64,000 bases of DNA from Sapria himalayana (lineage: Eukaryota > Streptophyta > Magnoliopsida > Malpighiales > Rafflesiaceae). The stretch spans positions 95,683 to 159,682 of the forward strand of contig JAREIK010016265.1 of assembly GCA_029783825.1 (NCBI GenBank), written 5' to 3'. Of the stretch, positions 10,740 to 22,393 are shown one piece after another. The notes under the pieces were generated by a model. The model worked only from the letters and a program-made list of their open reading frames with translations. It was not told where the DNA came from and ran no database searches. The translations under genes were made by a program, and so were the position numbers. Positions within the stretch are counted from its first letter, which is position 1, and each line of letters begins with the position of its first letter.

Positions 10740-12141
10740 ACTAAATAAAATAATTTTAAAATTTTTAGAGATTTTCCATCCTCGTGATGACTTGGCCATA
10801 TATGAATAAATAATAAAAATCTTTAGAGAATATAATATTCAAACGAAAATATATAGTATCATATTTGATAATATATCTAATATTAGAGTAGTCATTAATA
10901 TGTTTGTTAAAACTATTAGCGATGATTCATTAAAAGATATTTTTTACATTAGATATGTATCAAGTTATTAACCTGATAGTGCAAGTGGGGATAAAAATTA
11001 TTTTTCCCACTTTAAAAAAAATACATAACTCATTAAAATATTTTTGGATGCCTAACAGACAATAGGAATTTGATAATCTCAATTTGTCTGCAGGTCTAAA
11101 GAAGAAATAATTTCAAATGAATATGAAATACTATTAGAATTATACATACCTGATATTGAAGTCATATTTTGAATATGAACCCGTAATGTCCGACTACATC
11201 AATAATAAGAATAATAAACTTATTATTGATGACAGAGACTGATATATAACAATTTTATTTATGAAATTTCAGAATATTTTTTATGATATGACGAATATGT
11301 GTTCGTCAGTTTATACTCTAACCACTTGCATTGCACTATAGTATATACATAATATTAGTAACATATTGAGGAAGTTTAAAGATGACTCAATATTTAGTGA
11401 TATGACTATTAAGATGAAAACTAAGTATTTAAAATATTAATCTACTATTCTATCTTTTTATTATTTGGCTACATGCATATACCTTAGAGTTAAGGTATAA
11501 GTGATATATAATATTTTGACATATATATCCTCATGCATGAACCAGGAACACAAACCTAAACGATTCATTTATGAAAAATTAACCGAGTTGTTTACATATT
11601 AAAATACTAGGTAAGATAGTAATTGTAGTTAGGCTCCAAATACAAACATAGATATTATATTCGAATATAATTTTTTTATTCAATTAGTAAATAGGAAACC
11701 ATGGGGTGGCTCGTAGAATAGAAATGAATTGTCTTGGTACTTAGATATCGATTATTATTCAATCCTATCACATAACGATAACATGAACCTTGAAATTTTA
11801 TAATAATAAAAATCATATGAGTCCACTTATCTTATGTTATCTATGATGACACTGTATCTACTGACTCCTCTAGTATCAAACATAATATCCTAGTCTATTT
11901 TTTTATTACAGTAAATATGATTTCGGATAAAAAATCGAGATTACGACCAAATATTATTGAGACACAAACATGCATGAAAGATTGGTAGGATTTAAGGTTG
12001 AACATTCAAGATCAATCTGTAACAAGAGCAGAAGAATTACTAGTAGATGATGATAAGTGTAACTTTGAGAAGGTTGAGTCCACCACTAGTGATACCATTA
12101 GACAATTATGTGATGATCAATTACATGCTTATACCGATTGA
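10740..12141 (+). pseudogene. hAT transposase relic (hAT-1)
   Basis: From 10,780 one frame with few stops reads PRDDLAIYE, then IKIFREYNIQTKIYSIIFDN, then INMFVKTI, then DIFYIRYV. This is the hAT catalytic region (HTG-AI---L---L-EWNI--KI-TI-LDNAS-N ... FH-RC--H). A later frame reads FYDMTNMCSSVYTLTT and then MTIKMKTKYLKY (the M---MK-KFDKYW block). NELSWYLDID corresponds to SELD-YL. The C-terminal dimerisation region is at 11,938-12,141: RLRPNIIETQTCMKDW then a stop for Trp/Leu, followed by about 50 open codons ending at TGA. Similar to hAT-2 throughout. Inactive; hAT transposases cut and paste the element using a DDE-type RNase H fold. Confidence 0.82.
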
Positions 12142-12452
12142 TATTGAGATTTAGCTTGCATTATTATGATTAAGATTGATAACTTTTATTTTATGTCATA
12201 TTGTGAGTTATGACTTTGTTTTATTTTATTTTATTTTTGGATTGAATGATAAATGATGAATGTGTTTTTTTTTATATTTATTTATTTATTATGCTTTGTC
12301 ATTTATGTTAATGAATTTTATTTTTTATGATTTATGTGAAATAAATAATAATATGTCGCCAGTCGCAACTCATAAAGTTAGAGAATAACTTAAAATATAA
12401 AATTTGTTAAAAAAATTAAAATAATTAATCAACAAACACTTCTCTACAACTG

Positions 12453-12663
12453 ATGGGGAGTAGGGGTGCTGGTAGGATGATGAGTCAAGTACGAGTCAGT
12501 CTCAGAGTCCTAGCTAGGATGCTAAGGTGGAATATCCCAGCTCGATTCGGCATGGCCCATGATTGCCCAGCACAAATCATGCTAGACTCGAGACAGATGA
12601 GCTATGCTGGGTCGGACAATATTGAGGCATGTCGTTCCTAGCATGGCACAGCATGGTGGCCCA
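12453..12663 (+). repeat. GC-rich subterminal block of hAT-1
   Basis: An abrupt GC-rich island in AT-rich DNA, with recurring GGCATGG, GCCCA and CTAGC words. Similar islands occur next to hAT termini at 59,335-59,610, 63,680-63,854 and throughout the MITE at 39,609. The 62-codon open frame across it is judged non-coding. Confidence 0.5.
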
Positions 12664-12668
12664 ACTAG

Positions 12669-12840
12669 AGTAGAATATGATTACTTTTTAATAAAAATAT
12701 CTCAATCATTATCATAATCAAATAATTTTCTACTAGGTTGCACATAAGATAATTAGAGATGAGAATCATTATAATATTATATAATAAATTCAAGAATAAC
12801 TGATGACTGATAAACTCTCCTAGTTGAAGGCCTAAAAGGG
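12669..12840. repeat. Direct repeat X, right copy
   Basis: Aligns with 10,229-10,430: AGTAGAATATGATT, a TTGCACAT(A/G)AGATAAT tract and a CTGATAAAC tract are shared in the same order. Confidence 0.6.
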
Positions 12841-14079
12841 ACACTATAATAAATCAAACTCAAAAAAAAAAAAAATATCAAAATTTACTAGTACTCGATC
12901 TGTCTCAAGTAAATAATGCACCTACCTTTTTAAGTATTAGAATAACAAATAAAGATACAAATTATTATTATCGAGTCATCTTATCATGTTGTTGATAAAA
13001 AATACAAACAAAACATGAGCTCTTAAAAACCTTGGAAGAAGTGTAACACAAGAAAAAGATAAAATAATTAATTGACCATGTAGTTGACAATGAAAAGCAT
13101 ATCTCACTAAAATTATATTGGAACACTTCAAGCAAAAAAAAAATTTCTAATTATCTTAAATAAATATCCATTCTTCATTTATATTCATCTTTTATAGAGT
13201 ATTACTAGAATAAGATGTCTAGTTGAATATTTCATAGTCAGTATTGCAAGTCTGAAAACTATCATATATATGCTCAAGAGCATTGTCACTTATAATTTAC
13301 AATTTGTATCCAATTTGTTTTCAATTACTTATATAATAGTTGAAAAGAAAATCTAATATGTATAAAAAAACAAGAAAATAACATATAACGAGTGTAATAT
13401 TTAATTAACATAACAAACAATCTAAAACTATTTCAATTCTTAAAACTAGTTGTTCCCAAATATCTGAATAAATTAAATAAATAAATTATTACTCACACAA
13501 GTTCAGCGAGCATGATAGAAAATTCTAGTGTATTTTCTTACCCGACAAACTTCACCATCTATTCTAGAGATTTCTCATGTATTGCGATTCAAAATTTTCA
13601 ATTTTAAAAATAATAAAAGACCAAGTCCAAAATTAATAAATAAATATTCAATAACACTCAAAATTCTATTAGAGTTCCAAACACATACAAATCATCATAT
13701 TTAGAATTGATAAAGTAATCTTTGAAGTCTTTCAATCATTCAAAACAACATTAAAAAGAAAGAAAAATACTTGTACTAGTGAGCTTTTTAGCAAGATAAC
13801 TCGTATCAAATAAACCATCCGGACTGTTATGATATTTATTTAATTTTTTTATTATTTTTATTTTTTTGATGAAAACACAACTTTCTGCTATCCCAATCAT
13901 ATTTTTTCATCATGTAAGGACAAATGTGTCATTAAATAATACATTATGTAGTATTGAATGTTACTATTTTTTATTTTATATTTATTAAGTTTAATATGCT
14001 ATCATAGTCATATTTGTAAACCTAAAATGTGTCATCTCCCCCTTATTTTTTTTTTGTTTTTTCTGTCAACAATAAATGT
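12841..14079. other. AT-rich DNA, nothing recognised
   Basis: No protein motif or structured repeat was seen. Some phrases resemble copia non-coding flanks but could not be assigned. Confidence 0.35.
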
Positions 14080-14335
14080 GCACGAATAGTGAGCTGCACC
14101 ATCACTATTCTGCAGATGTTGTACTCCTACATATAGGCACACAATCAATGAAAGTTGATGAATGTGATGGTGAGAGTAGTGGTACACAGTAGCATTTACG
14201 TTGGTACAAAAAATGGTGCACACCGTGGTTTGCAACATGGTGTAGCGGTAGTGTGCGTGGTGGAATGCAGGGTAATGAGTGTGGAGGTGTGCATGATAGT
14301 TTGTGCGGTGGTGTGAGACAGAAACCTCAAATAGG
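14080..14335 (+). mobile_element. GT-rich leader of a plus-strand copia (P4)
   Basis: The block is rich in TGTGCA, GGTGGTG and TGGTGCACA words. It is the reverse-strand equivalent of the CAC-rich leaders next to minus-strand primer sites at 6.3-6.6 and 21.3-22.4 kb. Its plus orientation agrees with the plus-strand RT relic at 15,252. The open frame on the opposite strand (14,032-14,238) is not considered a gene. Confidence 0.45.
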
Positions 14336-15251
14336 ATTCCTTTTTTTACATATTCAGTATTAAAAAATGGAGATAAAACCTTAACTTTGTTAATAATAAA
14401 TTAGAGTTTTATAGAGTTTTAGTTTTTGGAGGAATCAATTTGAATTATCACTGCATAAGTAGATACAAGATATTTCCAATGTAGGGGAGGGCATAGTCAG
14501 ATATTATTTTGGGAGAGCAGACATAAAACATTAAATATTACTGAGAAAAACAAATTAAATACCATAGTGATCAAAAAGTTCTAAAAATGTTCATCCGGCA
14601 TAACACTAGAAAAAAATATATAAAACTTGTCTCGAAGACAACAAATCATATACTTCTTTTATGTATCGCTGATAGTTTTAAAAGTACAACTTCAAACTCT
14701 TAGATTAGCAACAAAAATAAATATTTACATCACTAATAATCATAATATATTCTCTAGATTATTTTTATTGAAAAAATATTATCATAACTAATAAAAAATA
14801 CATAAAAGTCATTGAATATTAGACTACTCATCTTTAATCTTATTACTTTATCATGTCATACTTATTCTTGATTAATTAGTTAGTTTTTTTTTTGTGTTTT
14901 GTTTTTCCATATTTATCTCTGACTTTATCTTTATTTTCACTAATATCTATTTGAAAGATTGAGAGTTATTGGGAAACACTTGATTTTTGATTGAACATGT
15001 TAGATTGTGTATTCACTTTTGAACAATAAAACATCACTTTAGATGTTTGAGTATTTTAGATCTATTAATTATGTATTATATATTTGTTCATCTATCACTA
15101 GCTAAATAGGCAACACTTACCCTAATTTAAAAAGTAAGTTTTATTATACACTTGACTTTTTTTTTCTTTTATTTATTTTATTATTTTTCATGATTGTACT
15201 AGGATATTTAAATCTTCTTATAAGATATTATATTATCTAGGATGACTCTAG
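14336..15251 (+). mobile_element. Presumed gag-integrase part of copia P4, motifs not resolved
   Basis: Located between the leader and the RT relic of P4. Only weak integrase-like phrases were seen near 15,000, not enough to assign domains. Confidence 0.3.
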
Positions 15252-15560
15252 ACTATGATGAAAGATATAAATGCTCTACCCTCAAATAGGACCTGAGAAC
15301 TAGCACCATAATCTATATGAAATTTTATTATTGGTTGCAAATAAGTGTTTACCATGAAAATATCAAAATGGGATAAATCTCCTTAAAGTGAGAGTTAGAG
15401 CGAGATGATACACTAAAATAGTTGGTACTTACTAATAGGATACTTATTCTAGGGGCTAATATAGCCTCAATTATTTGCAATTGAAAGTTCATCATAGAGA
15501 TATGTCAAAATGAAATAGTAGATCAGCTTAAGGTGATATAGCTGAGTGAAACACTCTGAT
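15252..15560 (+). mobile_element. Copia P4 reverse transcriptase start, locally duplicated
   Basis: From 15,252 the frame reads MMKDINALPSNRT, a stop, ELAP, then FIIGCK, a stop, VFTMK. This is the copia stretch M-EE--AL--N-TW-LVP---K-IGCRWV-KIK that opens the RT. About 138 bp downstream (near 15,500) the next part appears again as a second diverged version (EIVDQLKV, compare S-D--KARL), so a small tandem duplication is inferred. No YVDD box or RNase H was found after it. Confidence 0.65.
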
Positions 15561-17304
15561 ATTTAATATTGAATAATAATGTACTCTTTGATGGGCAATA
15601 TAGCATAAATAAAATTCTTATTTCTTTTGTATCATCTCACAGTAAAATGATACACCTAATAGAAATGATGAATGTAATTCTTTTATATCATCTCACAATA
15701 TAAAAATACACGTATCCCTTTTCAAGGATAATTAAGTTAACTCAAAATTTATCAATCAAACAAAAAATAATCCCTGACAATATGGACAAATTGAAATTTT
15801 GATATAGTTCTAAAACTTGTTGTTTGTAGCATATTATCAAAAATTCATTAGATTATTATATATGTCCAACACAAATTCATTAGTATACATATTGTACAAG
15901 TAAAGAGATAAATATAGGTTTAGATATTAATCCTACGTGAATTGTATGAAAAGTTTAAACAACCAACATAGAATTAACTACTACTCGAGTTAGGATGACA
16001 AAACTTATATATCAGAGAGATACTTATACTCAATAAATGATTTATCTTCTTTTATATATTGAGTCTTTAAGTAATAATATGATAATATCAAGCTTTATTG
16101 TTGAATAAAAATTAGGATGATGAGTATTACTATCTGCCCCTTGGCATTCAAGGTAGTTAACAATCATATACTATTATTACCAAGGATAATTCCCTTGTAG
16201 TGTGTTTTATTATTCATATCACTAAAACTATACTTTTTTTATTTATAATATTCATATGTTAATTCTTTTTAGACAATACATTAATTATCCTTAACAACTA
16301 TTTTGTATATGTATTTCTATTCATCGATCTCAATAGTAGTGAAAGATGTGAACTAATATCATAATAATTATATTTAAGTTTTTGACTTTATAAGAATCAT
16401 ACTCACATCAATTTGTTATGTCTCACAAGTAATTCTACTTATATAAGTTTTACAAAAAAAAATAATGGCAAAGGTTGTCACTACATTACTGCACTTTGTT
16501 CCAGTATATGTCTCATGACTTGTCTATCGCAGTCTACTATAACACACGATCCCAATAAATATGAAGCCCAATGTTAGACATTCTACAAGACTATTACATC
16601 ATTAGAAGGTTAGATCTTCTAAAAGATGCACAAATAAATAATCATAATTTTGTTAGTATATTTAGCTTAATAAGTGTCATACTTGTACTTATTTAATTTA
16701 CATAAATTTAGAATTTCTACACATAAATTTATCACTTGAGATAAAAACAAAAAAAAACACTTTCTTCGATGCCAATCTCATGAGTGTGTCTCATCACTTA
16801 CTTGTCACCGTCCACCACGATCAACAAGCATAAACCTATTTTGTGTTGAACCCTTAATCTTTATTGTTAACAACCATAACCATCAACATTCAATGCTCAA
16901 ATATTCTACAATTATTTATTATAGAATCTTAATCATCATATACATATACATAAACTTACTCCAGATCCCAAAATAATCTAACATTATAAAAAATTTTATG
17001 CAAGAGAATTAAGATATCATCTCATTAAATTGAAGATTCCAAATAACTACCAACATGAAAATATTAGTCTCAAATTTGGTTCCTGATTTATTTGTGCTTG
17101 TGTTCAACTCAAATTTTATTTTTTTTAAGAGAGGTGTTCATGCCATTAGATGTAGCATATTCTGAACCTTAGATTTTTGAATCCCCTAGCTCCCTTTTTT
17201 GAAATTGTATTAGTCCTCATTTTATATCATTGGGGTCTCGTCATGTATTGCAAGAATTCAATAAGTTAAAAGTCATGTCTTTGAGTTATGATTGAGGTGT
17301 TAAA
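15561..17304. other. AT-rich DNA with weak copia-like phrases
   Basis: No domain could be read. Two roughly 100-bp segments near 16,480 and 16,790 resemble each other (both contain GTCTCATNACTT followed by a CCACGATC/CACACGATC phrase), suggesting an old duplication. Confidence 0.3.
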
Positions 17305-17690
17305 ATAATTTTCAACTTTTCTCTGGGGCACAAAGTTACTATGACAAAAGATGTGACTGAAAAAGTTCTTCTCTCGAGCACAAAATCACAGCGACAATAA
17401 ATATCATGATAGATAAAAAACCTCTCTAAAACATAAAGTCACAACAGCAAGAGATACTACAACAGAGACATCATTTTTAAAACACAAAATCGTGATAGCA
17501 AGAAATTCTTCGAGAAATAAAAATCCTCTTTGAAACACAGTAATGGGAAGAAGATAACACGACAAGAAAAAATTCTCTCTAAAAGATAAAATCGAGGAGA
17601 AAAAATATATCATGATAAAGAAAAATTCTTTTCCTGAAATACAAAATCATGACAAATAATACTATGGTTGAAAATCACCTGATATTGCGT
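17305..17690. repeat. Degenerate tandem array, period about 52 bp
   Basis: Seven imperfect copies are recognised by a recurrent CACAAAATCA-type core starting at 17,329, 17,379, 17,432, 17,483, 17,536, 17,585 and 17,640 (spacings 50, 53, 51, 53, 49, 55). Each core is followed by an AGCAAGA/GACAA tract and a CATGATAGA-like tract, and preceded by TTCTCTCTAAAA. A minus-strand 69-codon frame across it shows the same periodicity of about 17 residues, which is a by-product of the repeat. No known satellite was recognised. Confidence 0.75.
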
Positions 17691-18189
17691 GATTTTGGTT
17701 TTGAAAAGAATATATCATAATGTTGAAAAAAATCATTTCACATACTTATTTGGAACTTAGTTGTCGTGAGATAAAAGTAATATCACGACCAAAATTATAT
17801 TTTCAACTAATATGATTGCGACTCCAAGATGTTCACGTGACAATAAAGAATATGTTACTCAAAAAAATATTATGACAGTCAGGTGGTAATAATATAACAT
17901 TAATGAAAACCACAATATGTTAATAGAGTCGAAACCAATAAAGATTGTCATGACTTCTCAACAAACACATACTAATATAAAATTATTGTAACAATAAAAA
18001 TATCATGATGTTTTTTTCTTGCTCGTCTTCCACTCTTCAATTCCAATTTTAATCAAGTCTATTATTTAAACTTGAATTATGATTAATTCCTTTAATATTC
18101 ATTAAAAACTATCAAAAATATAATTCAGTAAAATCTTGACTTTTAAAGAATATTTTAAATACAAATACATCATAAGAACAACCAAAAAG
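17691..18189. other. AT-rich DNA, nothing recognised
   Basis: Irregular sequence between the tandem array and copia M2; no motif read on either strand. Confidence 0.35.
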
Positions 18190-19343
18190 TACTACAAAAA
18201 AATGATAATTTTATTGTTGAACAAACATCCACCTACAATTAACAACAAATTTTATCAAAAAAATTGAAACTAGTATCCTATGTCTCATTAGAGTGGAGTG
18301 CATGTATATTTTTCATCATTATCTGACATCATGTTAATGAGATAATACCTCAAAAAAAAAAAACTAAATATCATAATATTATCATTAAAAAAAACAAAAA
18401 GAAATAAAATGAGTATACCATAATACTTATAAAATCAAGTAATGATAAAATTTCACATGTTACATTCAGAAAATAATTAAAAGGTCAAAATTTGTACATA
18501 TTGCAGGATCATTTGGCTAATTAGCGATGATACGCCAATCATGATCTTAATTTAAAATCAAGTTTAAGTATATTAAAGATGTCTCTTTCTCCGAGTATAA
18601 ATTATAAGTTTTGAGCAATAAAGTTTTCTAATTTATAAATCAACATTAACCTATACTAAGAAATACTCATGAAGTATGATATCATACGGACCTGAAAGTA
18701 TCAGATTGAATATCATCCTTGGAAACCTTAGTTCCTCCAAAATTAATATGATTTTTATCCGCTAGTAGATATGATGGTTTTATGAGAATTATATCAAATT
18801 TAATACCATCATGTTCAAATATAACTGACAGATGACTCTTTCTACTAACTAGTATTACAAGTTAGACTATAGGTGAGAAATGAATAATAATAAAACGTAG
18901 TGTAGCTTTTACACAAACTTTTTCTAGGTTCAATAAAAAATAACTTATGCTCAAAAAGAAATAATATATACAATCAATAAATTTATTAAATCTCTCAAGA
19001 AAAATATGCATATCCTCTTTTAGTACTGGAATAGCCAAGAAAAATATATTTCAAGATCTTAGATCTCAACTTGTCTCATCCTAGAGAATGATCGAGAAGA
19101 AAATAAGTGCACCCAAAACTTTAAAAGAGAAGTTAAATAACCTCTTTAAAATATATGATTTGAAAGGGTATATGCTGGAAAAAATAAATAAATGAGTGCA
19201 CCTAATTGATTAGGCAAATCATGATTGAAAATATAACTTTGCAAAAATATTATAGAACACACTTTTTAAATACGAGTATTAGAGTCATCTCAGATAAAAA
19301 TTTATTCTTTCTTTAAAAAAACCCTTTTATGTTGATATTTGTC
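18190..19343 (-). mobile_element. Copia M2, integrase and linker (minus strand, degenerate)
   Basis: At 19,302-19,343 the minus strand reads DKYQHKRVFLKKE, the decayed QQNGVAERKN block of copia integrase. Downstream the same frame passes through LPNQLGALIYLFFPAYTLSN and then, at 18,998-19,072, KLRSKILKYIFLGYSSTKRG YAYFS, matching the KLDP---KCIFLGYS-TQKGY-CY signature that follows integrase. The RT-side segment (18,190-18,350) resembles, at DNA level, segments at 5,210-5,320, 20,560-20,680 and 50,790-50,900. RT and RNase H are not found to the left; the tandem array and unrelated DNA lie there. Confidence 0.7.
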
Positions 19344-21267
19344 GATACATAAAGTTTGATGTATAATCTTGTAATCTATATAATAAATACTAAAATAATG
19401 ATCTTCAATGCTCTAAATCATCATTGTCTGACTGTTCTTTCTTGGCTCATGAACGATTGGATTAGAGACTAAAATCATCGTTGCCTAACTTTCAAAATAA
19501 AATATAGTGAAAGAAAAAATTACATAAACTCCTCAAGCACATGACACATCCAAAGTATTACACAAATAATGATTTCAATGCTCTAAACTATAACCATGCA
19601 TTGAATCTAAAATAACTATATATCTCTTATATTTCTAAAAAATAAAATCATATCTTAAAAAAGAACAAAACTCTTTTATAGATCAACCCTGAGTACATGT
19701 TGGTGCCCAACTAAAATTTGAATAACAGACTAATTACAAATATCCATGATTACTGAAAAAAACATGAAGTCTAGAAGACTTCTCACCATAACTCAATATG
19801 AATAAAGGTGTATCAAAGTGAACCTATCAAAGTGAATCTAGAAAATGACTAACCATATTGATTGCACGTGATGTATACAAAACTTATCATAGTTAAATAG
19901 TTAATCTTTTCAAAGATTTTCATATAAATAGTAGAGTCAACTAGAATTGTCATATCAAAAATGAAATTAATATCAGAATAAATATGAATATTTGTGGAGC
20001 ACAATCTAAAAGAGCAACATCTGCAAGAGTATCTTGAGCAAATCTTCTATATGGAAAGAAAATACTTTTCATAATATAAGTTACCCCTATTCAAAGAAAA
20101 TATATGAGCTTTTAATATTCATAGTATAAAATTATATCAGAAGTTATTTATTGAGTTGAATGATTACCAACTAATTAATTTTCATAATCAAAATAAAATT
20201 CACGTAGCCAATCAACAAAATTATTCAGTAATCATAACTCCCCCAGAAGAAAAAAAAATTAATAATCAAAATAACACTTGATAGTACTACTTGAATTCTA
20301 AGTGACAACACACATACCTCCTCCTTAATGTCACTATGAGATAGTGCAATCTTCCCTATAATTCATATTACTACTTGATAGTACTATATGATTTATTATC
20401 CAACTATGAAATACTAAAAGAAAAAAAAGAATTCATAGGATCTTGAGTATTAGAGAGTATCCCTATAATTCATATTAAATATCTTAGTATATTTCTTAGC
20501 TATAAGTCTCACCTGAATATTAACAATCTATCATCTCATTTAGACGTGCCTTCATAGTAAACAATTATTTGTAGGTAATAACTTTCCCAAAGATCATGAA
20601 ACTAATTTCTATTTTCTATTATAGTGGATAGCATGTATCAATTTCATCATTGTCTATCACTGTCCAATATGATATAATCCTTCAAAAAGATCGGTTTTTA
20701 GATACTATATACCACTCATTTGTCCCTTGTGAAGAATAATTGAAAGGTTAAGATCGGTGAGAATAGCTATATGATCATCTGGTTTTTAGATACTCATCTC
20801 TAGTCAGAAAAAGCTAAGCATATTCCTCTCTCCTAATATAGACTTTAAATCTTTGGTAGTCAAATCTCTTACTTACAAACTCAATATGAGTTTGTACTGG
20901 TAAAAACTCGTGTATTAATATATTATCAAGAACTATATGAGATGTTCCTATTAAAAAAACCTCACTATATCAAGGTTCACCACAATTTAATTTGTTATTA
21001 GACATGACAACTTTATGTGATTAATATTATATAGAGTATCAACATACTTAGATACAATCAATTAGTAACTCTCTCTTTTAATTATTGGTCCAAGCAAAGC
21101 TACAACTAAAAAAAAAAGGATAATATATTTAGATATAATATTTGGATTCACACTCGTCATAAGTTCATTAAAAATTAGTAATGATTAAAAAAAGTTAAAA
21201 CTCTCACTAAAATCTTATCGCTCTTATATAATAAATATATTTTAAGACCCGAGACACACAGTAAAGC

Positions 21268-22320
21268 ATGCATCACTGCTTACACCACCACACAAACTAT
21301 TATATTCCACCACGTGCACCACCTTACGAGCCATTGCTTGCCATTCTGGGTGCCACCACATTCCAACTATGCTACAACACACGTACTATGTGCCAACTAT
21401 GCGACTGCGCGCGTACTATGTGCCAACTATGCGACTGCGCATGTACTATGAGCCAACTATGCGACTGCGCACTTACTATGTGCCAACTATGCGACTGCAT
21501 GCGTACTATGTGCCAACTATGCGACTGCGCATGTACTATGAGCCAACTATGCGACTGCGCACTTACTATGTGCCAACTATGCGACTGCACACTTACTATG
21601 TGCCAACTATGCGACTGCGCACTTACTATGTGCCAACTATGCACACTCATACTTAGACCCATTACTTTTCTTTTTTAGAGTAAGACTCATTTTTAACAAT
21701 ATATTGCATAAATTGTGGATCCATCGACCCCATCACAAAGTTATTAACAGATGAGTTATTGAAATTGGGGTGCCCAAATCTAAAAGTCAGGTTGAAACTT
21801 TCATTTTTTAATGCTAAACCACCGTGATTGACACCGGATACCACTGCACAAACCCTCGCACTCAAACCCTGAACACCATTTTGAACACCATTGTGCATGA
21901 TACTGTGCATGATACTGTGCATACTACAGCACACATCACAACACTCATCACAACACTCACCACAACATGGGCCATCATGTGCACCGTGATGCACACTATA
22001 ATGCTCTCCACAACACGCACCACCACGTGCACCGCGATGTACACCACAAAGCGCACCACCACGCGCACCACCACTCATACACCATGAAGGGCATCATTGC
22101 ACATACTATCTCACACACCACCATGCGCACCACCATGCACACCACAAATTGCAACACCACACACTACCACGCAGACCGTCATGCACAAAACTACACAACA
22201 CGTGCACCACTTTGCCCACAAGTATGTGCACCACCACGCACCACTATGCTCTGCCACACACACCGCATTGTGCAGACAGTGCCTGTGGACACAATTTTTT
22301 TTGATAAGTGTCCACACACA
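21268..22320 (-). repeat. CAC/GTG-rich leader of copia M3
   Basis: A strikingly C-rich (plus strand) low-complexity block built of CACCAC, GCGCACCACCA, CATGCACAC and ACTGTGCAT words, positioned between primer site and gag-equivalent sequence. Overlapping open frames occur on both strands (up to 138-146 codons) because the short-period repeat lacks stops in several frames. They share no recognisable domain and are not annotated as genes. Comparable leaders occur beside M1, P2, M7 and the copia at 58.2 kb. Confidence 0.65.
21381..21650. repeat. 30-bp minisatellite with a 90-bp higher-order period
   Basis: Nine head-to-tail 30-bp units share the core CTATGTGCCAACTATGCGAC. Units start at 21,381, 21,411, 21,441, 21,471, 21,501, 21,531, 21,561, 21,591 and 21,621; the last diverges at its end. 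Variant pattern: units 2-3-4 (GCG..., ATG...AGCC, ACT...) recur as units 5-6-7, so 21,411-21,500 and 21,501-21,590 are near-identical 90-mers. There are no spacers between units. Because 30 is divisible by three, frames on both strands stay open and code for 10-residue repeats. CpG sites survive in most units, unlike the surroundings. Confidence 0.95.
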
Positions 22321-22381
22321 GTGCTAGTCAAACCCAATGCGGATGAGACACATGTACTATGTTTTAGAGTTTACAAACCTT

Positions 22382-22393
22382 GCTCTAATACCA
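22382..22393 (-). promoter_or_regulatory. Primer-binding site of copia M3
   Basis: The minus strand reads TGGTATTAGAGC, one transition from the plant copia site TGGTATCAGAGC complementary to initiator tRNA-Met. The LTR should begin immediately to the right. Confidence 0.75.

Larger units (their letters stand above)
10433..12665 (+). mobile_element. hAT-1 DNA transposon (degenerate, plus strand)
   Basis: The candidate left end TAGAGGTGACAA at 10,433 resembles the hAT-2 terminus TAGAGGTGTC. A transposase relic follows (10,740-12,141), then a GC-rich subterminal block (12,453-12,663) of the kind also present at hAT-2 and at the MITE at 39,609. The right terminus is poorly preserved and no 8-bp duplication could be confirmed, so the ends are provisional. 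A perfect 19-bp hairpin lies inside at 10,681. Confidence 0.55.
19350..22393 (-). mobile_element. Copia M3, minus strand, RNase H through primer site
   Basis: RNase H: 19,431-19,484 reads ATMILVSNPIVHEPRKNS, matching A-SIA-NPVFHERTKH. Reverse transcriptase: 20,018-20,221 is a single 68-codon frame with a few stops that includes GYVNFILIM (YVDD box region), LVIIQLNK, then FYTMNIKSSYIFFE (F-MKDL-SLxYFLGIE) and HIEDLLKILLQM (KY--DLLK-T-M). A linker segment at 20,540-20,690 resembles those of M1, M2 and M6. Rightward come a CAC-rich leader with a 30-bp minisatellite (21,268-22,320) and a primer-binding site at 22,382-22,393. The order is that of a complete copia internal region read 3' to 5'. It abuts M2 head to tail. 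Confidence 0.75.

Noticed and set aside
17404..17613. 69-codon hydrophobic minus frame
   Set aside because: Its 17-residue periodicity follows the 52-bp tandem repeat; not a membrane protein gene.
21381..21650. CRISPR-like array
   Set aside because: Units are directly adjacent without unique spacers, the context is plant retroelement DNA, and no cas-like gene exists; it is a minisatellite.
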